Part shown: positions 29,002-37,958 of the stretch, piece by piece
Layout of the letters: each line of letters starts with the position of its first letter
Position numbering within the stretch: the first letter of the stretch is position 1
Assembly: GCA_031292145.1 (NCBI GenBank)
Contig: JARLHR010000095.1
Span: 1 to 49,398, forward strand
DNA length: 49,398 nucleotides
Reading direction: 5' to 3'
Source: Clostridium sp.
GTDB lineage: Bacteria; Bacillota; Clostridia; Clostridiales; Clostridiaceae
Made by a program: the position numbers and the translations under genes
The notes under the pieces: generated by a model
Database searches by the model: none
Seen by the model: only the letters and a program-made list of their open reading frames with translations
What the model was told of the DNA's origin: nothing

Positions 29002-30531
29002 ATGAGTACAAAATCAGATAGTAATGTAGTTTTTCAAGGAAGATTAAGTAAACTTTATAGTTTAGCTAAGGAAGGCAAAATTCCTACAAGTCTTCAAGGA
29101 AGTCATACACGTCCTTGTAAATTTTGGACTGCTACAAAAATATTAAGTGGAATAAATAATTCTGTTATTATTACACATGGTCCTAGTGGTTGTGCGTATG
29201 GTGTTAAAAAGACATATAAATTAACGAATTCTAGAAATAGTGGTTTTATATACGAACCAGTAATAAGTACTAATATGGACGAAAAGAAAATAGTATATGG
29301 TGGAGACAAGGAATTAGAAGGAGCAATTTTAGAAGTAGATGAAAAATATCATCCTGATGTGATTTTTGTAGCATCAAGTTGTGCTACGGGAATTATAGGA
29401 GATAATATAGATGCAATTGTTGAAAAAAAGAGCAAAGAAATAAATGCTGAAATTATGGCAATACATTGTGAGGGTTTTGCTGGTGAATATAGAAGCGGTT
29501 TTGATTTAGTTTTTGAGCAATTAGTAAAATTAATGGAACCTCCAACTGAAGAATTAAAAGAAGAATTGAAACATTCAGTAAATATAGTTGGCGGAAAAAT
29601 GGGAGCTGAAAGAACAGAAGTTCAAACTGATGTTAAGGAATTAATTAGACTCGTAACTGAAATGGGAGCTAAAGTAAATTCTGTTATAGCTGGGAACTGT
29701 ACTTTAGAAGAATTAAGAAAAGCACCAAGTGTCGCTGTAAATTGTGGTTTATGCTTAGATATTGGGTATGCTATAGGAAATACAATGAGAAAGGAATTTA
29801 ATACACCATTGAATTCAACTATACTTCCGTATGGTATTGAAGCAACTAAAAAATGGCTTATGGGAGCAGCTAAATATTTAAATATGGAAGCTGAAGCAGA
29901 GGCTTTAATCAAGAAAGAGTTTGATAATATAAAGGAAGAATTTGATCAGGCAAAAAATAATTTAAAGGGAAAAACAGCAATAATAGAGGGACATGATGCA
30001 GTGAAATGTTTATCTATTGCACATATGCTAGAAAAAGATTTTGAAATGGATGTAATTATATATAATTTTCATCCATGGAGCACCGATGCAAGGCAAACAA
30101 GTATAGATTATTTGTTGGAAACAGGTATGGATCCTAAAATATTAATTACTAAAGGGACATTAGCTTTTGGAAAATACGAATCTATGAAGGAAACTGAAGA
30201 AGAATTAATGAGCTTTATAGGTGATTTAAATCCAAAAACCACAGTATACTTTGGATCTTCTTTAAGTTTTCCAAAGATTCCGGTTGTAGATTTAAATGCA
30301 ATATTAAATCGCCCAAGGTTTGGTTTTAAAGGTGCATTAAAGGTAGCGCAATGTATCAATACTGCGCTTCAATATTCATTTAGAGAAAGAAGTGCAATGT
30401 TTAAACAAATAGTTTTTCCAAAGGAAAATGTAGGATTAACTTCAAATTCACTTACAGCAAAACTTGGTAATGACTTACCTGATTGTACTATGTACGGGGA
30501 AAGGAGAAGAGGAAAATGTATGATGAGTTAA
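29002..30531 (+). CDS. vnfE: VnfE-like nitrogenase cofactor scaffold protein
   Basis: 509 residues from ATG 29002 (AAGGAGG nine bases upstream; ATG 28993 abuts the ribosome-binding site). A NifE-family protein with cluster cysteines in HTRPCKFWTA, GPSGCAYGVKK and SSCATGIIGDN. The sequence TRPCKFWTATKILSGI and YKLTNSRNSG differ strongly from NifE at 2342, fitting a separate V-specific scaffold. It lacks the NifD His ligand context. With its partner at 30516 it would carry the FeV-co precursor. vnfE rather than anf-type is inferred from the operon. Confidence 0.8.
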   Translation: MSTKSDSNVVFQGRLSKLYSLAKEGKIPTSLQGSHTRPCKFWTATKILSGINNSVIITHGPSGCAYGVKKTYKLTNSRNSGFIYEPVISTNMDEKKIVYGGDKELEGAILEVDEKYHPDVIFVASSCATGIIGDNIDAIVEKKSKEINAEIMAIHCEGFAGEYRSGFDLVFEQLVKLMEPPTEELKEELKHSVNIVGGKMGAERTEVQTDVKELIRLVTEMGAKVNSVIAGNCTLEELRKAPSVAVNCGLCLDIGYAIGNTMRKEFNTPLNSTILPYGIEATKKWLMGAAKYLNMEAEAEALIKKEFDNIKEEFDQAKNNLKGKTAIIEGHDAVKCLSIAHMLEKDFEMDVIIYNFHPWSTDARQTSIDYLLETGMDPKILITKGTLAFGKYESMKETEEELMSFIGDLNPKTTVYFGSSLSFPKIPVVDLNAILNRPRFGFKGALKVAQCINTALQYSFRERSAMFKQIVFPKENVGLTSNSLTAKLGNDLPDCTMYGERRRGKCMMS

Positions 30532-31859
30532 AATTTGATAATTGTAATCATAGTAAAGATCCTATTGTAGGATGTGCATTAGAGGGAGTTGCAAGTGTTA
30601 TTGCCGGTATAAAAGATGTCAGCATATCAATACATTCACCCCAAGGATGTGCAACAACAGTGGCATCAGCCTTTGACAGTCATGAAGTTGATTTTACTAA
30701 AAGAAAAGTTGGATGTACCAGATTATTTGAATCAGATATTATTCTAGGTGCATCGGAGAAACTTAGTAACCTTATAATGGAAGCTGACAATACTTATAAA
30801 ACAAAAGTAATGTTTGTTGTAGGAACTTGTGCAGCAGATATTATCGGTGAGGATATTAAGGGTTTATGTGATTCTCTTCAAAATAAAGTAAGTTCTAAGC
30901 TGATTCCCATATTTGCCGGGGGATTTAGAGGAAATTATTATGATGGAATAGATATTGGTTTAATGGAGTTATTAAATTTTATAGATAAGAGTGATTATAA
31001 AATTGCTAATACTGTAAATATAATAGCACCTCAAGGAAGTATAAATCCAACTTGGTGGGCAGATTTAGCATGGGTAAAAAATACGTTAAATCTTTTAGGA
31101 ATAAGGGTTCAAGCTGTAATACCATATGACATTTCTTTAGAGGAATTAAAAGAGGCTAGTAAAGCATCTGCCAATATTCTTTTAAGTCAGGATGTGGGAT
31201 ATAAGTTCTGTGATAAAATGGAGAAGCTGCACAATGTTCCGCTGATTCTTAAAGATATTCCTCTTCCAATTGGATTAGATAATACTGCACGATGGTTAAG
31301 GGCATTAGGAAAATATTTTAATATAGAGAAAAGAGTAGAAACATTAATAAAGGAAGGCGAAGAATCAGTTATTAATATCCTTAGAAGAAGAGCTCTAATG
31401 ATAATTCCTAGATATAGAAATTGTAGGATTGCAATTTCAGCTGATGCTAGCATGGGAATAGGTCTTGTTAGAATGCTGTTTAAAGAGCTAGAAATGATTC
31501 CAGAAGTTATACTTATAAGATCAAATAATAAAGAAAGTATTAATATTTTACAAAGGGAGCTAGAAGAATTAGGGATTTCGCCAAAAGTCGCTTTTGGAAT
31601 TGATGGATATCAAATAAAAGAAGCCCTAAAAAATAAAAAAATTGATTCTATCATAGGTTCAGCATGGGAAAAATATATAGGAGAAGAAATTGGAATTAAA
31701 TTAACTTTTGATAATTTTACTCCTACAAATAGGGATGTATATGTTGATAGATCTTATATGGGATATGATGGAATGCTAAACTTATTAGAAATAGTTGGAA
31801 ACGATTGGGAAAGAGCTTATCGATCAAAGGAGATTGATTGGCAGGAAAGTTTTAAATAA
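30516..31859 (+). CDS. vnfN: VnfN-like nitrogenase cofactor scaffold protein
   Basis: 447 residues from ATG 30516, which overlaps the vnfE-like gene by 16 bases and has AAGGAGAAGAGG upstream. The in-frame TTG at 30483 lies before the ribosome-binding site. NifN-family features include DPIVGCALEGV, SPQGCATTVAS and GTCAADIIGEDIKG. Unlike nifN at 3693, it is not fused to nifB. The stand-alone nifB at 34231 may supply NifB-co to this VnfEN pair. Confidence 0.78.
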   Translation: MYDELKFDNCNHSKDPIVGCALEGVASVIAGIKDVSISIHSPQGCATTVASAFDSHEVDFTKRKVGCTRLFESDIILGASEKLSNLIMEADNTYKTKVMFVVGTCAADIIGEDIKGLCDSLQNKVSSKLIPIFAGGFRGNYYDGIDIGLMELLNFIDKSDYKIANTVNIIAPQGSINPTWWADLAWVKNTLNLLGIRVQAVIPYDISLEELKEASKASANILLSQDVGYKFCDKMEKLHNVPLILKDIPLPIGLDNTARWLRALGKYFNIEKRVETLIKEGEESVINILRRRALMIIPRYRNCRIAISADASMGIGLVRMLFKELEMIPEVILIRSNNKESINILQRELEELGISPKVAFGIDGYQIKEALKNKKIDSIIGSAWEKYIGEEIGIKLTFDNFTPTNRDVYVDRSYMGYDGMLNLLEIVGNDWERAYRSKEIDWQESFK

Positions 31860-32004
31860 GCTTGTAACTATATATTATAATATTTTAGGAAGCTAGATGG
31901 AAGAGTGGCAAGATGGGGATATTTAAAACTTTGGCATTGAAATAGCAAATATTTATTGCTATAGTAAAACTATCTAAAATACTAAAAAAGGAAGGATGGG
32001 TTTT

Positions 32005-32979
32005 ATGGATAAGAATACCCCACTTACACCTCAGGAAGTTGCCGATATGTTAAAGATATCCAAGAGCACTGTGTATGAATTAATTAAAAAGAATTCAATT
32101 AATTCATATAAGGTGGGTAAGAAATTACGTATAGATCTAAAAGATGTAGAAAAATATAAAAATAAGACTAAGACAGTTATAAATATAGAACAAGATGATA
32201 ACGATAATGAAAAAAAAACTATTCAGTTAATTGGAAGTTTAAATAATTCATATAATACTAATTATAGTTTGCCGGCACAATTTATAATCTGTGGCCAGGA
32301 TATAATTTTAGATATATTATCTCGGTATTTAGAGATGCATACAAGTGGAATACATAATTTGAGAAACTATCAAGGCAGCTATAATAGTTTATACTCCATG
32401 TATAAAGGGAAAGCGACTATAGCAACAGCTCATATGTGGGATAGAAAAAGCGGTTTATATAATATTCCGTATGTTCAAAAAATGCTTCCAGGTACACCTT
32501 GCATTTTAATAAATTTAGCACATATAAATGTAGGTTATTATGTAGCTAAAGGAAATCCAAAAAATATTTTGTCATGGGAAGACTTAAGACGTGATGATAT
32601 TGTTATGGTTAATAGAGAAAAAGGAAGCGGAACACGGATATTATTGGATGAACGCATGCAAGAAATGAAAATTTCTCATAGCAATATTAAGGGATATGAA
32701 AGAGAATGTCTTGCACATATTGCAGTGGCTAGTGCTATTGCTCGTGGAGAGGCGGATTTTGGACTTGGCTCTGAAAAGGCATCATATCAAGTTAAAGATA
32801 TTGATTTTATTCCGTTACAAAAGGAACAATATGATTTAATTATAAAGAAAGAAGATTTTAACTTGCCAAGTGTTCAAGCAGTTATAGAGATACTTGGATC
32901 AGAGGAATTTAAAATGGAAGTGTCAAGTTTAGGCGGATATGATGTTTCACAATTGGGTAAAGTTGTAGGTGAAACTTAA
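32005..32979 (+). CDS. Helix-turn-helix regulator with PBP-like ligand domain, paralog 3
   Basis: 324 residues from ATG 32005 (AAGGAAGG nine bases upstream). Excisionase-like N-terminus (LTPQEVADMLKISKSTVYEL). The C-terminal molybdate-binding-like domain (QFIICGQDIILDILSRYLEM) has ligand loop NREKGSGTRILLDER and second loop ARGEADFGLG. The GSGTR form is closest to what I would expect of an oxyanion-binding member. It follows the vnf operon and precedes nifI, so it may be the molybdate sensor of this segment; that is inferred. Confidence 0.8.
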   Translation: MDKNTPLTPQEVADMLKISKSTVYELIKKNSINSYKVGKKLRIDLKDVEKYKNKTKTVINIEQDDNDNEKKTIQLIGSLNNSYNTNYSLPAQFIICGQDIILDILSRYLEMHTSGIHNLRNYQGSYNSLYSMYKGKATIATAHMWDRKSGLYNIPYVQKMLPGTPCILINLAHINVGYYVAKGNPKNILSWEDLRRDDIVMVNREKGSGTRILLDERMQEMKISHSNIKGYERECLAHIAVASAIARGEADFGLGSEKASYQVKDIDFIPLQKEQYDLIIKKEDFNLPSVQAVIEILGSEEFKMEVSSLGGYDVSQLGKVVGET

Positions 32980-33009
32980 AATAAATATTTATAAATAATT
33001 AATTATTAC

Positions 33010-33050
33010 AAAGAGGTCTAGTTCGGTAATGAATTAGACCTCTTTGTGTT
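33010..33050 (+). terminator. Terminator after regulator 3
   Basis: AAAGAGGTCTA pairs with TAGACCTCTTT around a ~14-base loop. Confidence 0.8.
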
Positions 33051-33148
33051 AATTATATATTACTTTTTGTTACCAAAGTAATCTCAATTATAAAAAAACT
33101 ATGGGGTATTGCTTTTGGCATAAATAATATGATAGGAGTGGTTAAATT

Positions 33149-33475
33149 ATGTACATGATTCGATCAATTATCAGACCAGAAAAGGTGAATGGGGTATTAG
33201 CGGCGCTATTAGAAGCAGGTTTTCCTCAAATTACTAAGATGGATGTGTTTGGTAGAGGTAAACAAAAGGGGATAAGAGTTGGAAGTGTAGAATATGATGA
33301 ACTTCCTAAAGAAATGCTTATGATTACTGTGAGAGATGAAGATAAGGATGAAGTAATAAAAATAGTAATGGACAATTCTAGAACTGGAGACAAAGGAACC
33401 TTTGGAGATGGAAAGATATTTGTATCTGAGGTTGAAGAAGTATACACAGTTAGTAGCGGAAAGGAAGGCTTATAA
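33149..33475 (+). CDS. nifI1: Nitrogen-fixation PII protein NifI1
   Basis: 108-residue PII-family protein of the nif-specific branch (MYMIRSIIRPEKVNGVLAAL, KMDVFGRGKQKGIRVG, GDGKIFVSEVEEVYTV). NifI1 and NifI2 form a complex that blocks the MoFe protein when ammonium is plentiful and is relieved by 2-oxoglutarate and ATP, as shown in methanogens. The uridylylated Tyr context of GlnB is absent. Usually these genes lie between nifH and nifD; here they follow the vnf operon. RBS AGGAGTGG. Confidence 0.9.
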   Translation: MYMIRSIIRPEKVNGVLAALLEAGFPQITKMDVFGRGKQKGIRVGSVEYDELPKEMLMITVRDEDKDEVIKIVMDNSRTGDKGTFGDGKIFVSEVEEVYTVSSGKEGL

Positions 33476-33497
33476 AAGATAAGGAGGAAAGGTAAAG

Positions 33498-33881
33498 ATG
33501 AAAGAGGTAATATGTATTATCCGTTTAAACAAAGTTAGTCAAACTAAAGAAGCTCTATATGAAGCAGGATTTCCAGCTATTACGTTTATAAAAGTATTTG
33601 GCAGGGGAAAAAAATCTTTAGATCAAGCAATGGCGCAAACTTTTATCGATGCTGGGAAAAAAGTGCCAGCTTCATATGATGAAAGTATATCAGAAAAGGG
33701 TAGATTGATTCCTAAGAGATTAATTACGTTAATAGTAAATGATGATCAAGTTAAAAAAGTAGTTGATACAGTAATGACAATAAATTCTACTGGATCACCT
33801 GGAGATGGGAAAATATTTGTATTACCTATTAAAGAAAGTTATAGAGTAAGAGATGGTAAAGCAGGAGAAGAAGTTTTATAG
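33498..33881 (+). CDS. nifI2: Nitrogen-fixation PII protein NifI2
   Basis: 127-residue partner of NifI1 with the longer T-loop typical of NifI2 (DQAMAQTFIDAGKKVPASYD before GRLIPKRLITLIV). It begins 22 bases after nifI1 with AAGGAGG upstream. The T-loop is the part that contacts nitrogenase in this family. Whether this pair acts on the Mo enzyme, the V enzyme or both cannot be told from the sequence. Confidence 0.9.
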   Translation: MKEVICIIRLNKVSQTKEALYEAGFPAITFIKVFGRGKKSLDQAMAQTFIDAGKKVPASYDESISEKGRLIPKRLITLIVNDDQVKKVVDTVMTINSTGSPGDGKIFVLPIKESYRVRDGKAGEEVL

Positions 33882-33927
33882 TAACGTATGATTGTTAGAA
33901 ATGGTAAAAGACGTGTGTGAAATAAGT

Positions 33928-34092
33928 TTAAGGCACAATCAAAAAAATAATAGACCAGTATGCTTGCATATTTCGCGTCATACTGCGTCAGCAAATTCAG
34001 CTAATAGGCCCGCTATGAGCAGAATTTACTTCCTTGTCTGACACGAAATATGCGTCACATCTTTGGTCTATTATTTTTTTTCATGTGCCTAA
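33928..34092. repeat. Inverted-repeat element, family C copy 1
   Basis: Ends AAGGCACA... and ...CATGTGCCT. Inside are AATAATAGACCA/TGGTCTATTATT and TATTTCGCGTCA/TGACACGAAATA. GC-rich core unlike neighbours. Shorter relatives with the same ends are at 36794-36851 and 39610-39665. Confidence 0.65.
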
Positions 34093-34155
34093 ACCAATAA
34101 TTTAATTAACCAAGATATGTATAGTGTATGGATGTAAGTCCTATAGATTTCAAGT

Positions 34156-34190
34156 GATACTTATCTATAGGGTTTACATTTTAAAGTATT
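34156..34190 (+). terminator. Leader hairpin before nifB
   Basis: Around 34137-34174, CCTATAGAT pairs with ATCTATAGG, followed by GTTTACATTTT, a poor T-tract. A possible weak attenuator; GGATGTAAGTCC just upstream can form a small hairpin but its loop does not fit the A1/G4 rule. Confidence 0.4.
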
Positions 34191-34230
34191 GAAAAGTACA
34201 AAACTAATGTTTTAAAGGAGGCGAAGTGTT

Positions 34231-35484
34231 ATGAATGAAATTGAAATTAAGAATTATTCAAGTGCTAATGAGGAAAAAACTAAAAAACATCCATGTTTTA
34301 GCTGCGGTTCTGCACATAAATATGCAAGAATGCATTTACCAATAGCACCAAAATGTAATATTAGCTGCAATTATTGTTTAAGAAAATATGATTGTGTAAA
34401 TGAAAGCAGACCAGGTGTAACAACAGAATTATTATCACCAAGGGAAGCATTTTTAAAATATAAATATGTTAAGGCTAAAATGCCCAATTTAGCTGTAGTT
34501 GGAATAGCAGGACCTGGAGATGCTTTAGCAAATTTCGATGATGTAAAAGAGACACTTAAGCTTATTAAGGAATATGATTCAGAAGTTACTTTTTGTTTAT
34601 CAACAAATGGATTGATGCTCCCATTTTATTGCGAAGAAATTATTGGGCTTGGTGTTAGCCATGTTACAATAACTATTAATGGAGTTGATCCTAAGATAAC
34701 TTCTAAGATTTATAAATACATCGATTATTTAGGAACTACTTATACTGAAATAGAAGGAGCAGAAATACTTTTAAATAACCAATTATCAGGATTAAAATAT
34801 TTATCAGATAGAGGAATTGTATGTAAAGTTAATATAGTAATGCTTAAGGGAATTAATGATAATCATATTGAAGACATAGTTAAAAAAGTTAAAACACTTG
34901 GGGCATCAATAACTAATATAATGCAAATGATACCTGTTAAGGGGAGTGCATTTGAGCAAATGCCTTTAGTTAATATTAAAGAGATAATGGAGCTACGAAA
35001 AAAGTGTGAAGTACATATTCCTCAAATGTATCATTGCAAACAATGCAGAGCAGATGCCATTGGAACATTAGATAATGATCAATCTTTAGAATTTGCTAAC
35101 AATACTAACCAAGAAAAAAAAATAAGGTTTGCAATAGCATCGAAAACAGGTAAGGTTGTAGATTTACATTTTGGACATGCTACGGAATTCTATATTTATG
35201 ATTATATAAATGACAATACTGTATTTATAGAAAAAAGAAGTACTCAAAAATATTGCAATGGTAAGGATGAGGTTGAAGAAATAGATAAATTTGAAGAAAC
35301 TATGAAGATATTAGCTGATTGTAATGGAATAATATCTTTAAGAATAGGAAACAGTCCTACAAATAAATTTAAAAGTAAAGGCATAGAAGTATTTATGACT
35401 TGTGATGAAGTAGAAAGTGCAGTAGAAAAAGCTGCAGAATCAATTTTAAAAGGAATGGAAGTAGAAAATATTTTAAAGGTTTAA
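34231..35484 (+). CDS. nifB: Nitrogenase cofactor biosynthesis radical SAM protein NifB
   Basis: 417 residues: an intact stand-alone NifB with a C-terminal NifX-like domain. HPCFSCGSAHKYARMHLPI then CNISCNYCLRKYDC provide the radical SAM cluster and K-cluster-type cysteines; YHCKQCRADA gives further ligands. It closely follows the NifB half of the fusion at 3693 and keeps the full tail (IISLRIGNSPTNKF onward) that the fusion has lost to a stop codon. It can therefore supply NifB-co for both nitrogenases. RBS AAAGGAGGCG. Confidence 0.95.
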   Translation: MNEIEIKNYSSANEEKTKKHPCFSCGSAHKYARMHLPIAPKCNISCNYCLRKYDCVNESRPGVTTELLSPREAFLKYKYVKAKMPNLAVVGIAGPGDALANFDDVKETLKLIKEYDSEVTFCLSTNGLMLPFYCEEIIGLGVSHVTITINGVDPKITSKIYKYIDYLGTTYTEIEGAEILLNNQLSGLKYLSDRGIVCKVNIVMLKGINDNHIEDIVKKVKTLGASITNIMQMIPVKGSAFEQMPLVNIKEIMELRKKCEVHIPQMYHCKQCRADAIGTLDNDQSLEFANNTNQEKKIRFAIASKTGKVVDLHFGHATEFYIYDYINDNTVFIEKRSTQKYCNGKDEVEEIDKFEETMKILADCNGIISLRIGNSPTNKFKSKGIEVFMTCDEVESAVEKAAESILKGMEVENILKV

Positions 35485-35601
35485 TAAATAAATTTTAATT
35501 AGATAATTACTAAATTAATTAAGAAATAATAAAATATTATACAAAATATTTCTATATTGTGATAACATTATATTAATTAAAATTGTAACAAAATCTCAAA
35601 T

Positions 35602-35652
35602 GGCAATGAGGCCTAAAAATGGACTAAGTATTAGTTGATTTTTAGGTTATTT
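35602..35652 (+). promoter_or_regulatory. ANTAR-like hexaloop hairpin and terminator, nifV leader copy 7
   Basis: GGC-AATGAG-GCC (35602-35613), loop A1/G4, overlaps CCTAAAAA (35612-35619), which pairs with TTTTTAGG (35639-35646) ahead of TTATTTTTA. Confidence 0.6.
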
Positions 35653-35657
35653 TTATT

Positions 35658-35705
35658 GGCAAAGAAGCCTATTTAATATAAACAATATATTAAACAGGTT
35701 TTTTA
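35658..35705 (+). promoter_or_regulatory. ANTAR-like hexaloop hairpin and terminator, nifV leader copy 8
   Basis: GGC-AAAGAA-GCC (35658-35669), loop A1/G4, overlaps CCTATTTAATATA, which pairs with ATATATTAAACAGG (35685-35698) followed by six T. It is a tandem variant of copy 7 (TGGCAATGAGGCCTA against TGGCAAAGAAGCCTA). Confidence 0.62.
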
Positions 35706-35877
35706 TTATATTTGGAATAATTTAAATTGTTTTTTATAAATACGAAGAAAAAATATGCAAATTGAAAGTATTTCAATGTGTTTATATAGATAATCAATAG
35801 GCTTAAGTATAGTGTGTATTTTGAAATATTGTAATTGGAATGAAAGAAAATTTAAATAAATAAAAGGAAGTGGAATT

Positions 35878-36795
35878 ATGGTTAAAAGGAAATTGGAGAT
35901 AATAGACAAAACATTAGTTGTGCTTGATTCGTTATATGGAGAGAAGATTAGAAAAAAGATTCCACTGTTGCGAGCTTTAATTAAGTTGCTTCATGAAATT
36001 GGAAGTGATTATATCGAGATAACGCCTGAACTATATAAGGCTTTATGTCCATTACCTGAAGGTATATATATTAGGATTAGCAACAAGCTAAGAGATATCG
36101 AAGGTGAATTAAATATACATGGTGGATTTAATAAAGAACTTATAGGTAAGAATAATAAAAGCTTTAGAATTATTGGCTTAGATGATGTAATATTTTATGA
36201 TTATGAAAAAATTTTTCTCGATATAATAAAGGAATTTGGTAATAACATTGAAATGTGCATTAAAAATGAATATAATTCAGCGATAGCTATGAGCTTGGAG
36301 TGGATTCGTTCTGGGGGAAGAAAAATAGTAACGACTTTTGCTGGAATAGGAGGATATGCATCTCTGGAAAGTATACTAGGTTCTCTAGAATTTTTAGAAA
36401 ATATGAAACCTCGTGGTAATTATGTGTTATTTCCAGAAGTACTTAAAATATTTGAAGAAATAACTGAAAATGAAATTAAACCTAATACGCCGTTTATAGG
36501 AAAAGATATTTTTAACGTAGAATCTGGTATACATGTAAATGGTATTGCTAAGAATCCTAGTACTTATGAACCTTATGATCCAAGTAAAATCGGAAGAAAG
36601 AGGCAGATAATAATTGGAAAGCATTCTGGCGTTAGTTCACTGGAAATAAAATTAAAAGAGCTGCATATAGAGTATAAAGATAACAATTTAAGCAATATGT
36701 TAGAAAAAATAAGAAGAATCTGTACTCAAAAAAAGCGAGGCCTAAATGATGAAGAAATAAGACAACTGTTTATGAGTTGTGGCAAGTGTGTTTAG
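35878..36795 (+). CDS. nifV-omega: Homocitrate synthase omega subunit NifV-omega
   Basis: 305 residues. In Clostridium homocitrate synthase is split: omega carries the C-terminal part of the enzyme and alpha the catalytic barrel. Visible features are TFAGIGGYASLESILGSLEF, then FIGKDIFNVESGIHVNGIAK and GRKRQIIIGKHSG, all typical of the homocitrate/isopropylmalate synthase family C-terminal half. Homocitrate is the organic ligand of both FeMo-co and FeV-co, so it serves both nitrogenases. RBS AAAGGAAGTGG. Preceded by two attenuators. Confidence 0.9.
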   Translation: MVKRKLEIIDKTLVVLDSLYGEKIRKKIPLLRALIKLLHEIGSDYIEITPELYKALCPLPEGIYIRISNKLRDIEGELNIHGGFNKELIGKNNKSFRIIGLDDVIFYDYEKIFLDIIKEFGNNIEMCIKNEYNSAIAMSLEWIRSGGRKIVTTFAGIGGYASLESILGSLEFLENMKPRGNYVLFPEVLKIFEEITENEIKPNTPFIGKDIFNVESGIHVNGIAKNPSTYEPYDPSKIGRKRQIIIGKHSGVSSLEIKLKELHIEYKDNNLSNMLEKIRRICTQKKRGLNDEEIRQLFMSCGKCV

Positions 36796-36851
36796 GCACA
36801 TGAAATAAAATAGATTAGCAGATTGACTTGTTATTTTTTAAATGTGCCTTA
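36794..36851. repeat. Inverted-repeat element, family C copy 2
   Basis: TAGGCACATGAAATAAAATA opposite TATTTTTTAAATGTGCCTTA. Lies between the two nifV genes and touches the nifV-omega stop. Confidence 0.6.
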
Positions 36852-36880
36852 GTTAAAGATTAGTGAAATGGGGTGAAAAT

Positions 36881-37627
36881 ATGAATATAGAAGACGTATA
36901 TATTGTAGATACAACTTTAAGAGATGGTGAGCAAAGCGCAGGGAAGGCTTTTTCTATAGATGAAAAGATAGAAATAGCAAAATATATGGACGAAAATTAT
37001 ATATATCTAATAGAAGCAGGAATTCCTGCAATGGGAGATTTAGAAAAAGAATGCATAAAAAGAATTATTTCAACTAGGAAAAATTCCTTAATTTCAACTT
37101 GGAATAGGATGAACAAAAAGGATATAGCAAATTCATTTGAATGCAAACCAGATATAATTCACATAAGCGTTCCGACTTCAGATATACAAATATATTCGAA
37201 TTTGAGAAAAGATAAGGAATGGATTGAGGGGAATCTTAGAGAATGCGTGTATTTTGCGAAGAATAAGGGATATGAGGTTACTATAGGGTTTGAAGATGCT
37301 TCAAGAGCAGATATCAATTATTTAATTAAATTATGTGGGATTGTCAAAGCTTTAGATGTCAAAAGAGTAAGGTATGCAGATACAGTAGGAATATTAATGC
37401 CGTCTACAGTTAGTAAAGCAGTTAAAGGTATAATTGATAATACAGGCATGGAAATAGAAATACATGCACATAATGATTTTGGCATGGCTCTTCCTATTTC
37501 AATAGAAGCAATAAAAAGTGGAGCTAAATATGTAAATTGTACTTTAGATGGAATTGGAGAACGAACAGGTAATTGTAATCTACAAGAGTTTATTAGAATA
37601 GCTGATGCTTTTTTTAGAAAAAAATAA
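36881..37627 (+). CDS. nifV-alpha: Homocitrate synthase alpha subunit NifV-alpha
   Basis: 248 residues from ATG 36881 (TGGGGTG upstream); an in-frame GTG at 36863 precedes the ribosome-binding site. The catalytic barrel is marked by IVDTTLRDGEQSAGKAFSID, the Arg-Asp pair that starts the Claisen condensation, and the metal ligands in EIHAHNDFGMALP. GFEDASRAD and RYADTVGILMP are also diagnostic. It condenses acetyl-CoA with 2-oxoglutarate, with NifV-omega as partner. Confidence 0.92.
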   Translation: MNIEDVYIVDTTLRDGEQSAGKAFSIDEKIEIAKYMDENYIYLIEAGIPAMGDLEKECIKRIISTRKNSLISTWNRMNKKDIANSFECKPDIIHISVPTSDIQIYSNLRKDKEWIEGNLRECVYFAKNKGYEVTIGFEDASRADINYLIKLCGIVKALDVKRVRYADTVGILMPSTVSKAVKGIIDNTGMEIEIHAHNDFGMALPISIEAIKSGAKYVNCTLDGIGERTGNCNLQEFIRIADAFFRKK

Positions 37628-37830
37628 GAAAGTACATCCTTAATAAACTCATAGATAGATCCTAGGTATAAAGAAAGTTTTCTTAATATTTATATCCTAA
37701 ATTATCAATATTAAAGAATGTTAATAGGAACATAATATAAACAATAAAGTATACATTTGCGTGGCAAAAAGTCAAAGTTATTGTTATAAAACGTATATTT
37801 TTAGGAATAAAAAGAAGACTTTGAAAAAAT

Positions 37831-37860
37831 AAAGCAGATACATAAAGTATCTGCTTTTAA
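37831..37860. terminator. Terminator at the end of the nif island
   Basis: AAAGCAGATAC-ATAAA-GTATCTGCTTTT, 11-bp stem and T-tract. About 200 bases after nifV-alpha, no gene between. Confidence 0.8.
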
Positions 37861-37958
37861 TGCATGATTTTGTATGTTTAGAGGAAAAAGTATTTATTTT
37901 ATTTGCTTATTATGAGAATATGCAATAGTAAGTTGATGAATTATAGGAGGGAAATTTA

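Noticed and set aside
31890-31960. tRNA-like stretch GATGGAAGAGTGGCAAGATGGG
   Set aside because: Does not fold into a cloverleaf; no T-loop consensus or acceptor stem.
33060-33125. Attenuator before nifI1 (AATCTCAAT then TGGGGTATTGCTTTT)
   Set aside because: Some resemblance to the 12610 element, but no A1/G4 hexaloop hairpin forms and there is no clean terminator.
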